Shown here: positions 32,886 to 42,376 of the stretch, one piece after another
How the letters are laid out: every line of letters begins with the position of its first letter
Numbering within the stretch: the stretch's first letter is position 1
Assembly (NCBI GenBank): GCA_964623055.1
Contig: CAZURK010000002.1
Span: 1 to 64,000 of the forward strand
Length of the DNA: 64,000 bases
Reading direction: 5' to 3'
From: JADHUC01 sp964623055
GTDB taxonomy: Bacteria; Planctomycetota; Planctomycetia; Pirellulales; Pirellulaceae
Notes under the pieces: generated by a model
What the model was told of the DNA's origin: nothing
What the model saw: only the letters and a program-made list of their open reading frames with translations
Databases searched by the model: none
Made by a program: the position numbers and the translations under genes

Positions 32886-35800
32886 ATGACAGACCAATTT
32901 CTGCAGACAATTACTGCGGATGATGCCGACGTGCGGAATCGTTCGTTGGATACTCTGTGCCGTGGCGCGTCGGCCGAGCATCTTCTCGACGCGTGCGATG
33001 GATTGGATCGGTTTCGGCGCACCAGCGACAATCTCTACGAGCGAGTCAGGGCTCTGCTCTTCTTGAGTGCCATCTACCGGTACCACTTGCCGGACAGACT
33101 GCCGCCCGCTGCGTTCGGATTGATCCCCTTCGACGGGTACATGCACTTGTTGAACCGCCGATTTGACGAGGCGATAGACGAGTTTCTGGCTTGCTGCGAC
33201 AACGGAAGCACGAGCGACACGATCGCCAGCGCTCTGGCGGTCGCCTATCACGAGTTGGGATTCCAGACTCTGGCGGATCAGGTGCGGCGGAGCGTTCGAT
33301 CGGTCCGTGGAAACCAATGGATGTTTCGCGTCGGGCATCCGAGCGATCATCCATTGCGGATTCGCAAAGAACTGTTGCGGCGGGACGAGCAAAGTGGTCT
33401 GTACCCGTGCTTGTGGGAACGTACGCCTGTGCGCATGGACTTGTCTCATAGTGGATGGAGTGACATCTTCTTTCTGGGAATGGACTTTCCCGAGGGTGCG
33501 CGTGTGCTGAACGTTTCTGTGGATCTGGGGGTCCATGGCCGAGATTCGTTTCCGCGACCGCCTATCGAGGCATTCTTGCGCGTGATCGACGAACCGGTGC
33601 TTCGCCTGGTGAGTGTCGATTTGAAATCAAAAACCGACGTCCGCAGTCTGGGAGAAGTTTTTGATTTCGCAAGAGACTATCTCGGTCTATTGAAGGCCGC
33701 CGTGATTGCCGCTGGGATCATCCCACCGGGGCTGGAAGGCTCGCAGCAGAGCCTGGAGGATGTGTTGAGCCGTCTGATGGGGCCGGGCTTGGGATTGGAG
33801 ATCGTCAGCAAGGTCAACGACATCCCCAAAGGCTCGCGGTTGGCGGTTTCCACGACGCTGCTGGCCGCGATCATCGCAGTTTCGATGAGGGCAACCGGGC
33901 AGGTCGACTCGCTCGCCGGCCAACTCCACGAGAGCGAACGCCGTGTGGTTGCGGCACGAGCGATTCTGGGCGAATGGCTCGGAGGTTCCGGAGGCGGCTG
34001 GCAAGACTCCGGCGGGCTCTGGCCCGGCATGAAGATGATCGAGGGTTGCCGAGCGGGCAAGGGCGACCCCGAATTCGAAATCAGCCGGGGCCGACTGCTC
34101 CCCAACCACCGGATCTACAGCACTGAAGAGGTTAGTCAGCAGACCAGACAGCGGATATGCGAAAGTTTCGTGCTGGTACACGGCGGGATGGCGCAAGACG
34201 TCGGCCCGATCCTGCAGATGGTGACGGAAAAATACTTGCTGCGAGGCGATGCGGAATGGCAGGGACGGCAGACGGCAATCGGGATCATGGAGACCATCGA
34301 GGCGGCCTTGACCGACGGCGATGTCCCGAGGCTGGCCCAAGCCACGACGGATAATTTCCACGGGCCAATTCAGACTATCATTCCATGGGCGTCGAACCAC
34401 TTCACACAAACGCTGATCTCCCGGGTCAAAGCTCGGTTCGGAGACGAGTTTCTGGGATTCTTGATGCTGGGCGGAATGTCCGGCGGCGGGATGGGATTCA
34501 TTTTCGAGCCAAGTCGTCGATCTGAAGCGCAGCAGTATCTTCAGCAGTTGATGAGTAGCACGAAGTCCGAACTGGAAAACGCGCTGCCGTTTGCCATGGA
34601 GCCGGTCGTCTACGATTTCTCGATCAACGATCAGGGCACTGTCGCGGAATTGCTCCAACGCGAGCAATCGCTGATGCCGGCGGGTTACTATGCCTTGGTG
34701 GCCCCCGAATGGCTCCGTCGCGACGCGCGGGAATTGACGGCGACGCAGCAGTCGGAAGTTGCTCAAGTCGCCGCGGAATGCCGGAGCGGTGGGCGGCTGG
34801 CGGACTCGACCGACCTGTTGCTTTGGAGCCTTCTGCCACAACCTGCGCGAGAGGAACGCAGCGAGGTCACTCTGTCGGAGCTGTTGGAGGAAAACGGCTT
34901 TGACCTGGAGCTGCACGAACGCATCCGTTCGGATCTGCGTGCCGGCCGGATTGGGCTTGCACAGAACCGTTTGCCAGCCAATGCCGTGATCGAAGACGTA
35001 GTGCCGGATGACGTGATTTCGACCATTGACGGAGTCGATGACGAATGCCGTGAAGTTGGCCGCAACGCCCTGGCCAACGGGGAGGTCGCCGTATTGACGC
35101 TGGCGGCCGGTGCCGGCAGTCGCTGGACTCAGGGTGCAGGCGTCGTCAAGGCGCTTCATCCGTTCCACAGGTTTCGTGGCAGCTATCGGAACTTCATCGA
35201 AGTTCATCTGGCAAAGAGCCGAAACGTCTCCGAAGCTTGCGGGACGGCTTTGCCTCACGTGGTCACCACAAGTTACCTCACACACGAGCCCGTCGAGCGT
35301 TTTTTGACCGAGAACGACAACTGCGGCTACTGCGGCCCCGTGTACTTGTCGCGCGGCCGATCGGTAGGCCTTCGTATGGTTCCGATGGCGCGCGATCTGC
35401 GGTTCGCCTGGGAGGAGATGCCACAGCAACTGCTCGACGAGCGGGCCCAGAAAATGCGAGAGAGTTTTCACGCCGCAATGATCGACTGGGCCGAGAAGTC
35501 CGGTTGCGGAAACGACTATGCGGACAACCTGCCTTTACAGTGCCTGCACCCCGTGGGGCACTGGTTCGAGATTCCCAATCTGCTCCGTAACGGCACGCTC
35601 GGGCGGCTCTTGGCGGAACGCCCGCAACTGAAGTATCTGATGTTGCACAATATCGACACGTTAGGGGCCGACGTGGACGCAGGTCTCTTGGGGCTGCACA
35701 TTCGGGACGATGCATGCCTGTCGTTCGAAATCATCGGCCGACGGATCGAAGATCGCGGCGGCGGGCTCGCCAGGGTCGATGGACACGCACGGCTGCTTGA

Positions 35801-36209
35801 GAGCTTGGCCATGCCTCGCGAAGAGGAAGAATTCAAGCTGACCTACTACAACTCGATGACCACCTGGATCGCAATCGATCGGCTGCTGTCCGTGTTCAAA
35901 CTCACTCGGGACGAATTGGATGATGAAGCCGCGGTCACCGCCGCCATTCGCCGATTGAGCCTGCGGATGCCGACTTACATCACGCTGAAAGACGTGAAGA
36001 AGCGCTGGGGACACGGGCAAGAGGATATCTTTCCCGTGTCGCAGTTCGAAAAGCTCTGGAGCGATATGACGGGACTGCCCGAGGTGTCGTGCCGTTTCGT
36101 CGTCGTGCCGCGGATGCGGGGCCAGCAATTGAAGGAACAGGCGCAGCTCGACAGTTGGCTCCGCGATGGGTCGGCCGCATACGTGGACAGCTTATGCACG
36201 TGGAAGTAG
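32886..36209 (+). CDS. GHMP sugar kinase / UDP-sugar pyrophosphorylase fusion
   Basis: A 1107-residue protein. Residues 1-170 are helical and unassigned. About 180-660 is a fucokinase-like GHMP kinase: TPVRMDLSHSGWSDIFFLGM and VLNVSVDL (the first GHMP motif), PKGSRLAVSTTLLAAIIAVS (phosphate loop), GGSGGGWQDSGGLWPGMKMI, and the C-terminal LMLGGMSGGGMGFIFEP. About 730-1107 is a UDPGP-type uridylyltransferase: VAVLTLAAGAGSRWTQGAGV, CGYCGPVYLSRGRSVGLRMV and YLMLHNIDTLGADVDAGLLG. The expected activity is sugar to sugar-1-phosphate and then to UDP-sugar in one salvage enzyme, analogous to FKP but with UTP chemistry. The sugar is unknown. ATG at 32886 follows AGGA. It is downstream of two exported propellers. 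Confidence 0.85.
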   Translation: MTDQFLQTITADDADVRNRSLDTLCRGASAEHLLDACDGLDRFRRTSDNLYERVRALLFLSAIYRYHLPDRLPPAAFGLIPFDGYMHLLNRRFDEAIDEFLACCDNGSTSDTIASALAVAYHELGFQTLADQVRRSVRSVRGNQWMFRVGHPSDHPLRIRKELLRRDEQSGLYPCLWERTPVRMDLSHSGWSDIFFLGMDFPEGARVLNVSVDLGVHGRDSFPRPPIEAFLRVIDEPVLRLVSVDLKSKTDVRSLGEVFDFARDYLGLLKAAVIAAGIIPPGLEGSQQSLEDVLSRLMGPGLGLEIVSKVNDIPKGSRLAVSTTLLAAIIAVSMRATGQVDSLAGQLHESERRVVAARAILGEWLGGSGGGWQDSGGLWPGMKMIEGCRAGKGDPEFEISRGRLLPNHRIYSTEEVSQQTRQRICESFVLVHGGMAQDVGPILQMVTEKYLLRGDAEWQGRQTAIGIMETIEAALTDGDVPRLAQATTDNFHGPIQTIIPWASNHFTQTLISRVKARFGDEFLGFLMLGGMSGGGMGFIFEPSRRSEAQQYLQQLMSSTKSELENALPFAMEPVVYDFSINDQGTVAELLQREQSLMPAGYYALVAPEWLRRDARELTATQQSEVAQVAAECRSGGRLADSTDLLLWSLLPQPAREERSEVTLSELLEENGFDLELHERIRSDLRAGRIGLAQNRLPANAVIEDVVPDDVISTIDGVDDECREVGRNALANGEVAVLTLAAGAGSRWTQGAGVVKALHPFHRFRGSYRNFIEVHLAKSRNVSEACGTALPHVVTTSYLTHEPVERFLTENDNCGYCGPVYLSRGRSVGLRMVPMARDLRFAWEEMPQQLLDERAQKMRESFHAAMIDWAEKSGCGNDYADNLPLQCLHPVGHWFEIPNLLRNGTLGRLLAERPQLKYLMLHNIDTLGADVDAGLLGLHIRDDACLSFEIIGRRIEDRGGGLARVDGHARLLESLAMPREEEEFKLTYYNSMTTWIAIDRLLSVFKLTRDELDDEAAVTAAIRRLSLRMPTYITLKDVKKRWGHGQEDIFPVSQFEKLWSDMTGLPEVSCRFVVVPRMRGQQLKEQAQLDSWLRDGSAAYVDSLCTWK

Positions 36210-36249
36210 GCGCGCCGGGTAGCCACGCCGCCGGCCCGCTGCGGACGGG

Positions 36250-36408
36250 TCACCCCGTGTCCGAAGACGGAGGAGGTTCAAGCCCGGTGGGGTCGCTTGT
36301 CGGCGGCGGTGGTGCATTCTCGGGTTTCTCGATGTCGTTACCCCCACCGCATCCCGCGGAGCCAAGAGCCATCGATAAGACGACAAGAAGTGAAAACACT
36401 CGTCGCAT
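36250..36408 (-). CDS. Small lipoprotein following a DUF1559 gene
   Basis: A 52-residue protein: MRRVFSLLVVLSMALGSAGC is a lipoprotein signal with lipobox GSAG-C, followed by GGGNDIEKPENAPPPPTSDP, a short Pro-rich acidic tail. Tiny lipoproteins like this regularly follow DUF1559 genes in planctomycetes. ATG at 36408 has GGGAG about ten bases upstream. It is downstream of the DUF1559 gene on the same strand, with a REPIN between them. The function is unknown, but membrane anchoring outside the cytoplasm is likely. Confidence 0.75.
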   Translation of the reverse strand: MRRVFSLLVVLSMALGSAGCGGGNDIEKPENAPPPPTSDPTGLEPPPSSDTG

Positions 36409-36430
36409 GAAGGTATTCTCCCAAAAGTCA

Positions 36431-36486
36431 GTAGGATGGGCATTCGTGCCCGTCAACTTGCGGTCGGGCAGGAATGCCCAACCTAC
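36431..36486. repeat. REPIN-like inverted pair, GGGCATTCC family
   Basis: Begins GTAGGATGGGCATTCGTGCC and ends with the inverse of GTAGGTTGGGCATTCCTGCC. Each arm has GGGCA/TGCCC pairing around TTCC or TTCG. The same family occurs at 42618-42673 and 44676-44723. It lies between the DUF1559 gene and its mini-lipoprotein. Confidence 0.88.
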
Positions 36487-36507
36487 AACAGCACGAGACA
36501 CGAAGCC

Positions 36508-37515
36508 TTAGTGCACCATGTCCATTTCGACCATATTGCCGTCGGCCATCGCAGCGAGATTGGTCAGTGCTTTGTTTTCGATTTCTGTCATCACTGCGTG
36601 TGTCGAGCCGTCCACGAAGACAAACTGAACTGTGCCCGGATGCATGCTGCTGAACTCGTACCAATTGTGGTCGCCAAGTCCCCAGGCCACCGGCAGGGCT
36701 CCGGCGCCCATCCAGGCGTAGGCATACTGGTACCCGCCAGAGCTCTTGTGCCCGACAGCCTCGCCGTAAAGAAACGTGTTGCTGGTGCCGTCCAACACGT
36801 CGGCCATCGCGTACTTTGAGCGGTTGCCGAATGCGCCGCGGCGATCGTGGGCCCATCCGGGTGCGTCACCAATCAAACCGGCACTCGCCAAGTAAGTGGT
36901 TCGGCCCAAGTCACGCCCGCCGCCGCTGATGCTGAATCCGGATGCCTGGATCGTGGCTGTCCAGGAGTTGGGGTAGTAGTAGTTCAGCAGCACTATGGTC
37001 ATGCTGCTGTTTTCGTAAGGATTTGACGAAGGGCAAACCAATCCACCGATCTTGGTATGCGCCATCTCCCAGGGCCCACCTGGCGGGTTCGGACCGCTCT
37101 GGTTCCACCATGGCCTTGCGACCTTGTCCAAGGCCAGGAAGGGCACCAAGTTACTACCACTCGTAGGCGGGACCGTGATGTCGATCAGATCATAGATGTC
37201 CTGCGCCTCCATGTAAGGAAGCAGGAAAGCCGTCGCGGCGACATTCTGCTCTCTGTACGTGTAAGCAGTGCCGTGCGGTTTTGGGCCCAGATGACTCGGC
37301 GGCAGTCGATTGTGCGTGTCATGGAAATTCTGGGCCGCCACTGCAATCTGTTTCAGATTGTTTGAGCATTCGGCCCGGCGGGCCGCCTCGCGCGCGGCCT
37401 GGATTGCCGGCAGCAGCAGAGCAACCAGGATCCCGATGATCGCAATCACGACCAGCAGTTCGACAAGAGTGAACCCGCGCCTGCCGCGGGCAACGACGGG
37501 AGTTTTCTGATACAT
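36508..37515 (-). CDS. DUF1559 prepilin-like protein
   Basis: A 335-residue protein of a family expanded in planctomycetes. Its N-terminus is a type IV prepilin/pseudopilin leader: RRGFTLVELLVVIAIIGILV, with cleavage expected after the glycine before FTLVE, then LLPAIQAAREAARRAECSNN. DUF1559 features follow: NLKQIAVAAQNFHDTHNRLP, SAGLIGDAPGWAHDRRGAFG, DGTSNTFLYGEAVGHK, and the closing HPGTVQFVFVDGSTHAV. It should be processed by a prepilin peptidase and placed at the cell surface or in the periplasm. ATG at 37515 is chosen because the leader must be near the N-terminus, although the ribosome site is weak. The mini-lipoprotein gene follows. Confidence 0.93.
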   Translation of the reverse strand: MYQKTPVVARGRRGFTLVELLVVIAIIGILVALLLPAIQAAREAARRAECSNNLKQIAVAAQNFHDTHNRLPPSHLGPKPHGTAYTYREQNVAATAFLLPYMEAQDIYDLIDITVPPTSGSNLVPFLALDKVARPWWNQSGPNPPGGPWEMAHTKIGGLVCPSSNPYENSSMTIVLLNYYYPNSWTATIQASGFSISGGGRDLGRTTYLASAGLIGDAPGWAHDRRGAFGNRSKYAMADVLDGTSNTFLYGEAVGHKSSGGYQYAYAWMGAGALPVAWGLGDHNWYEFSSMHPGTVQFVFVDGSTHAVMTEIENKALTNLAAMADGNMVEMDMVH

Positions 37516-37827
37516 GATGAGGTCTCGCGTAAAAAAGGTGATGAAAATACCGCTCGACTGATCACGGTAGTACACACAGGTTCGTCCTGAAGACTCCTTC
37601 TCTCTTTTCAGACTCCGCATCCTTTCAAACGCAATTGCAGGGGTATATCCTACCCTCGATTGGTCCACTATGGAATCCCCTGAATCAAAATAGACTGGCC
37701 GTCAATACAGATTTCGGCTGCGGCCTGCCAAGGGGACGAATTCGGCCATCGGCGATACAATTTCCCGGTAATTGAAGGGTATACGTTCACAAACAGGGCA
37801 TCGACCAAGTCAAAGGAGAATTCTCCC
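37516..37827. other. Divergent intergenic region
   Basis: About 310 bases between the DUF1559 and DUF3604 genes, including their 5' untranslated regions. I see no palindrome of the GTAG type, RNA gene or further reading frame. Confidence 0.4.
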
Positions 37828-40581
37828 ATGCGTATCACTGGCATTTGCGTGTTGAGTCTGTGCTTGCTTGGCTCCGTTGCCGACGCCGAACAAGTTGCCA
37901 TGCAGTTGGAATGGGGCTTTGGGCCGACGCCGTCCGAGATGTACTGGGACGGTCAGATACGAGTTATGGGAGGTCGCCTGATCTCGATGAAGGCCGTGTC
38001 GTTCGAGCCAGATCGTCATGACCAAATGACGCCTCCCGAATTCAGAAGTTTTACCATGAACAACGGTACCGATGGGATGGAACTGGTTGTGGACGGCGAT
38101 GATTCCACGACCGTCGGTTTGGTGAGCCTGCAGGGGAACTTCGAATGGAGAATCGCCGATCTGCGAAAGAAGCTGGAGGCGAGCTTTCCGGGCAAGGACA
38201 AAGGGCGATTAGTGGTGAGGCTGCTTCAGAGCTTGGGTGATGTACCGTGCCTGCTGTCGGACGGAAGCACTCAGGACAGCGATCCGGCCCTGTGCCGGCT
38301 GGACGATGGCCGACAACTGATACTGTGGCGAGCGTTCTTGGGGTTGCCCACGAGCGAGCCGGCCGACAATCGAACAGCCGCCGGCGACCAGATCCGGGGC
38401 GTGTTGCTGGACCGCGAAGGGAATCCCGGCGAGATCTTCGACGTATTGCCCGAGCCTGCGGATGTAGACGTTATCGCCGTGGCACCAGCCAAAGATAGAG
38501 GCTGCGGGATCGTCTGGGCGGAACTACGTCGCAAGAACTGGGACCTGTACTGCTTGACGGCAAAGCTCTCGTCCAACGGCTTGGAATGCGGAGCACCCGA
38601 ACAACTGACTGAGGATCCCGGCGTGGACAAGACTCCGGCTGTGGCGACCACACCGGACGGATCGCTCGCGCTGGTCTGGCAAGGTTGGCGCGGCACGGAT
38701 TCCGATATCTTCTTCCGCCTGTGGCAGAACGACGAATGGAATGAGCCGATCTGCCTGAGCGACGCGGGAGCCAATGACTGGAACCCGGTAATCGCCGCCT
38801 CGGCGGACGGTTCGATCGCCGTGGCCTGGTCCCGATGGCAAGACGGCTCGTACGATATCTGTCTTCGCATCCGGCAGGATGGCCGGTGGGGGCCTGTCGA
38901 GTTGGTGGCGGCAACGGATCGCTTCGAGGCGCATCCGTCGGTGATATACGACGACCGGGGGACGCTGTGGATTGCCTACGAAGAAGGTCGAGTCGGCTGG
39001 GGGATGGACTCGCACACGGCGGGGCTCCGTTCCATGCGAAACGTTCGCGTGTGCTGCCGCCGCAATGGGCAATTGGAGCTTCCGCGCGGCACAGCGGCCT
39101 TGGCGTTGCCGGATGCACTGCGCGACCGTAGCGAAATGGCGACGCTGTCGGCCGATGGAGGCGGAACACTGTGGCTCTTCTTCCGCAGTCTTTCCGGACG
39201 CGGCATGTGGAACCTGTACGGCGCCTCGCTGGGCGACGAAGGGTGGATCGCTCCACAGAAGGTCCATCAGAGCGCCGGCGGACAAAATGTAGGTATGGCC
39301 GCTAGCCCGGACACTGATGGACGATTGCGGATCGCTTGGTCATCGGACCACAGGCTGAATGCTGTGGGTCGGGACAATTACGTGTACGCATCGCTCATGC
39401 CGCATCGAGCGCGGCGCAGTCGCCCTGTTGAAGTGGACGCAGTATCCGCTGTCGAAACAAGCGACGTAGCGGTTCAGCGCGCCCCGCGGCCGTCCTTCGA
39501 GTCTGGGGGAAAGCAACTGGGGCTGTACTTCGGCGACTTGCACCGTCATACGGAACTGTCGGTTTGCCGCACCGGCACCGACGGCAGCCTGGAAGACGCC
39601 TATCGATACGCGATCGACGCGGCCGGATTGGACTTCCTTTGCGTGACCGATCACGTGCAGCACGTCAAGCTCCTGAACGACTACGACTACTGGCGCAGCG
39701 GCAAGACGGCCGACCTGCACCGCGTGGCGGCGCTCCATCAGCCGTTCCATGGTTACGAACGGAGCCAGCGGTTCCCGTACGGGCACCGGAATATCATCGG
39801 CCTCGAACGGTCCGTCAAACGCGTGCCTCGCACCGCCGATAATCGGCCGTGGTCGGCCAATCAAGGCTACGAGGGCGAACAACGCGTGCCACCGCCTGAA
39901 CTGTGGACTCGCCTTGTCGGCCAAAACGTGATCACGATCCCACACACCAGCACCAGCCCGGTTATGGGTACCGATTTCGGACACCGCCCCGCACCGATGG
40001 AACCGGTCGTCGAGATCTACCAGGGGTGCCGCTATACCACTGAATATGCCAATGCCCCGGATCCAAGGCAAGAACGCGACAACAGCGCCTATGGCGGAAG
40101 GGCTCAGCCTGAAGGCTACATGTGGAACGCCCTCTCGAAAGGATACCGTTACGGTTTCATTGCCAGCAGCGACCACGTTGCCACGCACAATTCGTATACT
40201 TGCGTATGGGCCGAGGAGTTCTCGAACAAAGCCATCCTGCAGGCCCTGGCAAAGCGGCAGTGCTATGCAGCGACCGAGAAGATCGAATGCCGAATGAACA
40301 TGGGACCGCACTTGATGGGAAGCGAGTTCGATGCCGAGGAGGTCCCGCCGCTCGAAGTCGAAGTCGTGGGAGTAGTGGACATCGATCGAGTCGACGTGAT
40401 CAAAGACAACCACATCGTCTACACCGGGCAGCCGGAGAAACCGACTCGTCGATTCAGTTTCCAGTACCAAGACATGCAAGTCGAACCCGGCGTGCACTAC
40501 TACTACGCCCGCGTGATCCAAACGGACCGCAACATGGCCTGGATCAGCCCCATCTGGGTGAACGTGACCGCCGCGCGGTAG
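37828..40581 (+). CDS. Secreted propeller-DUF3604 protein
   Basis: A 917-residue protein with signal peptide MRITGICVLSLCLLGSVADA. Residues about 150-520 carry propeller-like repeats (GCGIVWAELRRKNWDLYCLT, LALVWQGWRGTDSDIFFRLW, SIAVAWSRWQDGSYDICLRI). From about residue 565 is DUF3604, a PHP-related metal-dependent domain: YFGDLHRHTELSVC, AGLDFLCVTDHVQHVK, NVITIPHTSTSPVMGTDFGH and YGFIASSDHVATHNSYTCVW. The His and Asp residues in these blocks are candidate metal ligands, so phosphoesterase or hydrolase activity is plausible but unproven. ATG at 37828 has AGGAG nine bases upstream. It is convergent with the SDR gene. Confidence 0.88.
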   Translation: MRITGICVLSLCLLGSVADAEQVAMQLEWGFGPTPSEMYWDGQIRVMGGRLISMKAVSFEPDRHDQMTPPEFRSFTMNNGTDGMELVVDGDDSTTVGLVSLQGNFEWRIADLRKKLEASFPGKDKGRLVVRLLQSLGDVPCLLSDGSTQDSDPALCRLDDGRQLILWRAFLGLPTSEPADNRTAAGDQIRGVLLDREGNPGEIFDVLPEPADVDVIAVAPAKDRGCGIVWAELRRKNWDLYCLTAKLSSNGLECGAPEQLTEDPGVDKTPAVATTPDGSLALVWQGWRGTDSDIFFRLWQNDEWNEPICLSDAGANDWNPVIAASADGSIAVAWSRWQDGSYDICLRIRQDGRWGPVELVAATDRFEAHPSVIYDDRGTLWIAYEEGRVGWGMDSHTAGLRSMRNVRVCCRRNGQLELPRGTAALALPDALRDRSEMATLSADGGGTLWLFFRSLSGRGMWNLYGASLGDEGWIAPQKVHQSAGGQNVGMAASPDTDGRLRIAWSSDHRLNAVGRDNYVYASLMPHRARRSRPVEVDAVSAVETSDVAVQRAPRPSFESGGKQLGLYFGDLHRHTELSVCRTGTDGSLEDAYRYAIDAAGLDFLCVTDHVQHVKLLNDYDYWRSGKTADLHRVAALHQPFHGYERSQRFPYGHRNIIGLERSVKRVPRTADNRPWSANQGYEGEQRVPPPELWTRLVGQNVITIPHTSTSPVMGTDFGHRPAPMEPVVEIYQGCRYTTEYANAPDPRQERDNSAYGGRAQPEGYMWNALSKGYRYGFIASSDHVATHNSYTCVWAEEFSNKAILQALAKRQCYAATEKIECRMNMGPHLMGSEFDAEEVPPLEVEVVGVVDIDRVDVIKDNHIVYTGQPEKPTRRFSFQYQDMQVEPGVHYYYARVIQTDRNMAWISPIWVNVTAAR

Positions 40582-40590
40582 GCGGACGTA

Positions 40591-41361
40591 TCAGAACACT
40601 CGGCTGAGCACGCCGCCGTCGACGACCAGGCATGTGCCGGTGATGTAGCTTCCGGCTTCGCTGGCCAACAGCAGCGCCGGTCCGATCAACTCGTCCGGCC
40701 TGGCCCAACGTCCAATCGCCGTTTTTTCGGCCAGCGTCTCCTGTTGCTCCTTGCTCAAAATCGACATGGGCATTTCCGTGGCGATCGGACCCGGTGCGAT
40801 GCAGTTGACTGTGACGCCGAATGGCCCCAAATCCAATGCGCTGGCATTGGCCATGGCGATCAACGCCGCTTTGGTGGCCGAGTAGGCGTTTCGCTTTGGT
40901 GTGCTGGCCAAAGCCATGATCGACGAAATGTGAATCACGCGGCCCCAGCGACGGTCTTTCATCCCGGGAACGATCGCCCGCGTCAGCGCCATTACGTTGT
41001 TCAGGTTCAACTCGACCAGGTACTGCCAGTCCTCGTCGCGAATCTCGTCGATCCCCTGCGGGATGTTCCAGCCGGCGTTGTTCACCAGAATGTCGACTTT
41101 TCCCAGTCGGTCGACCGCTTCCTCGGCCACGCGGTCGACGCTTTCGCGAACAGCCATGTCGGCCACCAGGCATTCAACGCGAACGCCGGTATCGTTGCGT
41201 ATCTTCTCGGCCGCAGTCTTCAAGTGCTCCTCGTTGCGGGCACAAAGGAATAAGTCCGCTCCCGCCTCTGCGAACCCGCGCGCGATGGCATTGCCGATTC
41301 CCTTGCTGCCGCCGGTCACCAGGGCAACCCGGCCGGCGAGTCCAAAAATCGTATCCTTCAT
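40591..41361 (-). CDS. SDR family oxidoreductase
   Basis: A 256-residue classical short-chain dehydrogenase/reductase. VALVTGGSKGIGNAIARGFA is the TGxxxGxG cofactor motif, ILVNNAGWNIP is the NNAG motif, and ISSIMALASTPKRNAYSATK supplies catalytic Ser, Tyr and Lys. PGPIATEM follows as usual. The Arg-rich position after the Gly motif (LCARNEEHL) suggests NADP(H) preference, which is inference. It is a cytoplasmic 3-oxoacyl or sugar/polyol reductase-like enzyme with unknown substrate. ATG at 41361 is used because the domain starts directly after it. Confidence 0.93.
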   Translation of the reverse strand: MKDTIFGLAGRVALVTGGSKGIGNAIARGFAEAGADLFLCARNEEHLKTAAEKIRNDTGVRVECLVADMAVRESVDRVAEEAVDRLGKVDILVNNAGWNIPQGIDEIRDEDWQYLVELNLNNVMALTRAIVPGMKDRRWGRVIHISSIMALASTPKRNAYSATKAALIAMANASALDLGPFGVTVNCIAPGPIATEMPMSILSKEQQETLAEKTAIGRWARPDELIGPALLLASEAGSYITGTCLVVDGGVLSRVF

Positions 41362-41533
41362 TGTCCTGCCTTTCTCCCGAAAGTCGGTTGAACAGTTAGC
41401 CGCACTCTCCTCGTGTACTTGACTTTGTTTGCTCGAAACACACAACATGTTATCGCGAATACTCATTGTCAACCGCATTTGTAGCGCGAGGAGTCGATCC
41501 GCGCCAAGCCGATGATTAGAGAGGCGACAGACG

Positions 41534-41971
41534 ATGCGCAAACTGAAATCATGTGGTGTCCTGGTTTTTCGGGAGCAGCCCAACTGCTCGTTTCTGTTGA
41601 TGAAACATCCTCACCGCTACGACTTGCCGAAAGGCCATATCGAGCGTCGGGAGACCGAATTGGAATGCGCCTTGCGGGAACTTCAGGAGGAGACCGGAAT
41701 CGCGAGCGAACAGGTCCAAATCGACCCGGAATTCCGGTTCGAGGAGATGTATCAGGCCAGATACAGGCGTTTTGGCGGCGAAATCGTCGAGAAGACCGTG
41801 GTGATCTTCGTCGCGTGGTTGGACGCCGACGGCGCTGAATTGAAACCAACCGAGCACCGCGGCTACGAGTGGTTTGAATGGCGTCCTCCCCACCGCATCC
41901 AACGAAATACCGTCGATCCGTTGCTCGAAGCCGCTCAGAAACACTTCGAGAAACGTGGCATCGGGCCATGA
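41534..41971 (+). CDS. Nudix hydrolase
   Basis: A 145-residue single-domain Nudix protein. The Nudix box is intact: G in KGHIERRE, then TELECALRELQEETGI, fitting Gx5Ex7REUxEExGU. The early segment SCGVLVFREQPNCSFLLMKH and the closing YEWFEWRPPHRI resemble diadenosine tetraphosphate hydrolases. It would hydrolyse a nucleoside diphosphate-linked substrate in the cytoplasm. ATG at 41534 has GAGAGG upstream. A REPIN lies just beyond the stop. Confidence 0.92.
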   Translation: MRKLKSCGVLVFREQPNCSFLLMKHPHRYDLPKGHIERRETELECALRELQEETGIASEQVQIDPEFRFEEMYQARYRRFGGEIVEKTVVIFVAWLDADGAELKPTEHRGYEWFEWRPPHRIQRNTVDPLLEAAQKHFEKRGIGP

Positions 41972-41973
41972 AT

Positions 41974-42054
41974 GTAGGGTGGGCCAAGTCTTCGCGGCCC
42001 ACCGACTAGTATGCGGACGGCTTGGTGGGCCCGCGAAGACTTGGCCCACCCTAC
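41974..42054. repeat. REPIN-like inverted pair
   Basis: Begins GTAGGGTGGGCCAAGTCTTC and ends with its inverse, finishing CCCACCCTAC. Inner pairing within each arm is GTGGGCC/GGCCCAC. It begins three bases after the Nudix stop codon. Confidence 0.9.
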
Positions 42055-42376
42055 AAATAAGAGCATATCTCGCCGAATGAGACTCCAACGCCGCGGCAAT
42101 CCGTCTTCAGCGGGACCGGGTCTTGTAGTCGGGGGCCGTTCAACGTAGATTAACGACCGGGTGCAGCTATGCGGCTATGCCCAAGCAACAGCCGCCGACC
42201 AACCTTCTGTCCCTTGTCGAACTGTCGTCGATTTACCCTGCGGCAGCTTCTTCCTAGGCGACCTGGGTTTTTCGGTTGCCTTTCGAGCGTGTTTCTTCCT
42301 TCCAGCCGTCCGGCTTGGCGGGGAATTATTGCGGGCAAGGCCCGTGCTACCAGTTTTCGATTTTGGAGTGTTGATT
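42055..42376. other. Leader region of the cold-shock gene
   Basis: About 320 bases upstream of the cold-shock-like gene. Short frames here do not resemble proteins. A single REP-like palindrome (minus-strand GTAGCACGGGCCTTGCCCGC) lies at 42331-42350, close to the start. Long structured leaders are common for cold-shock genes, but I cannot show one here. Confidence 0.4.

Noticed and set aside
33687..35471. Long minus-strand open frame opposite the kinase/pyrophosphorylase gene
   Set aside because: The plus strand has recognisable kinase and uridylyltransferase motifs across the whole stretch; the antisense frame has none.
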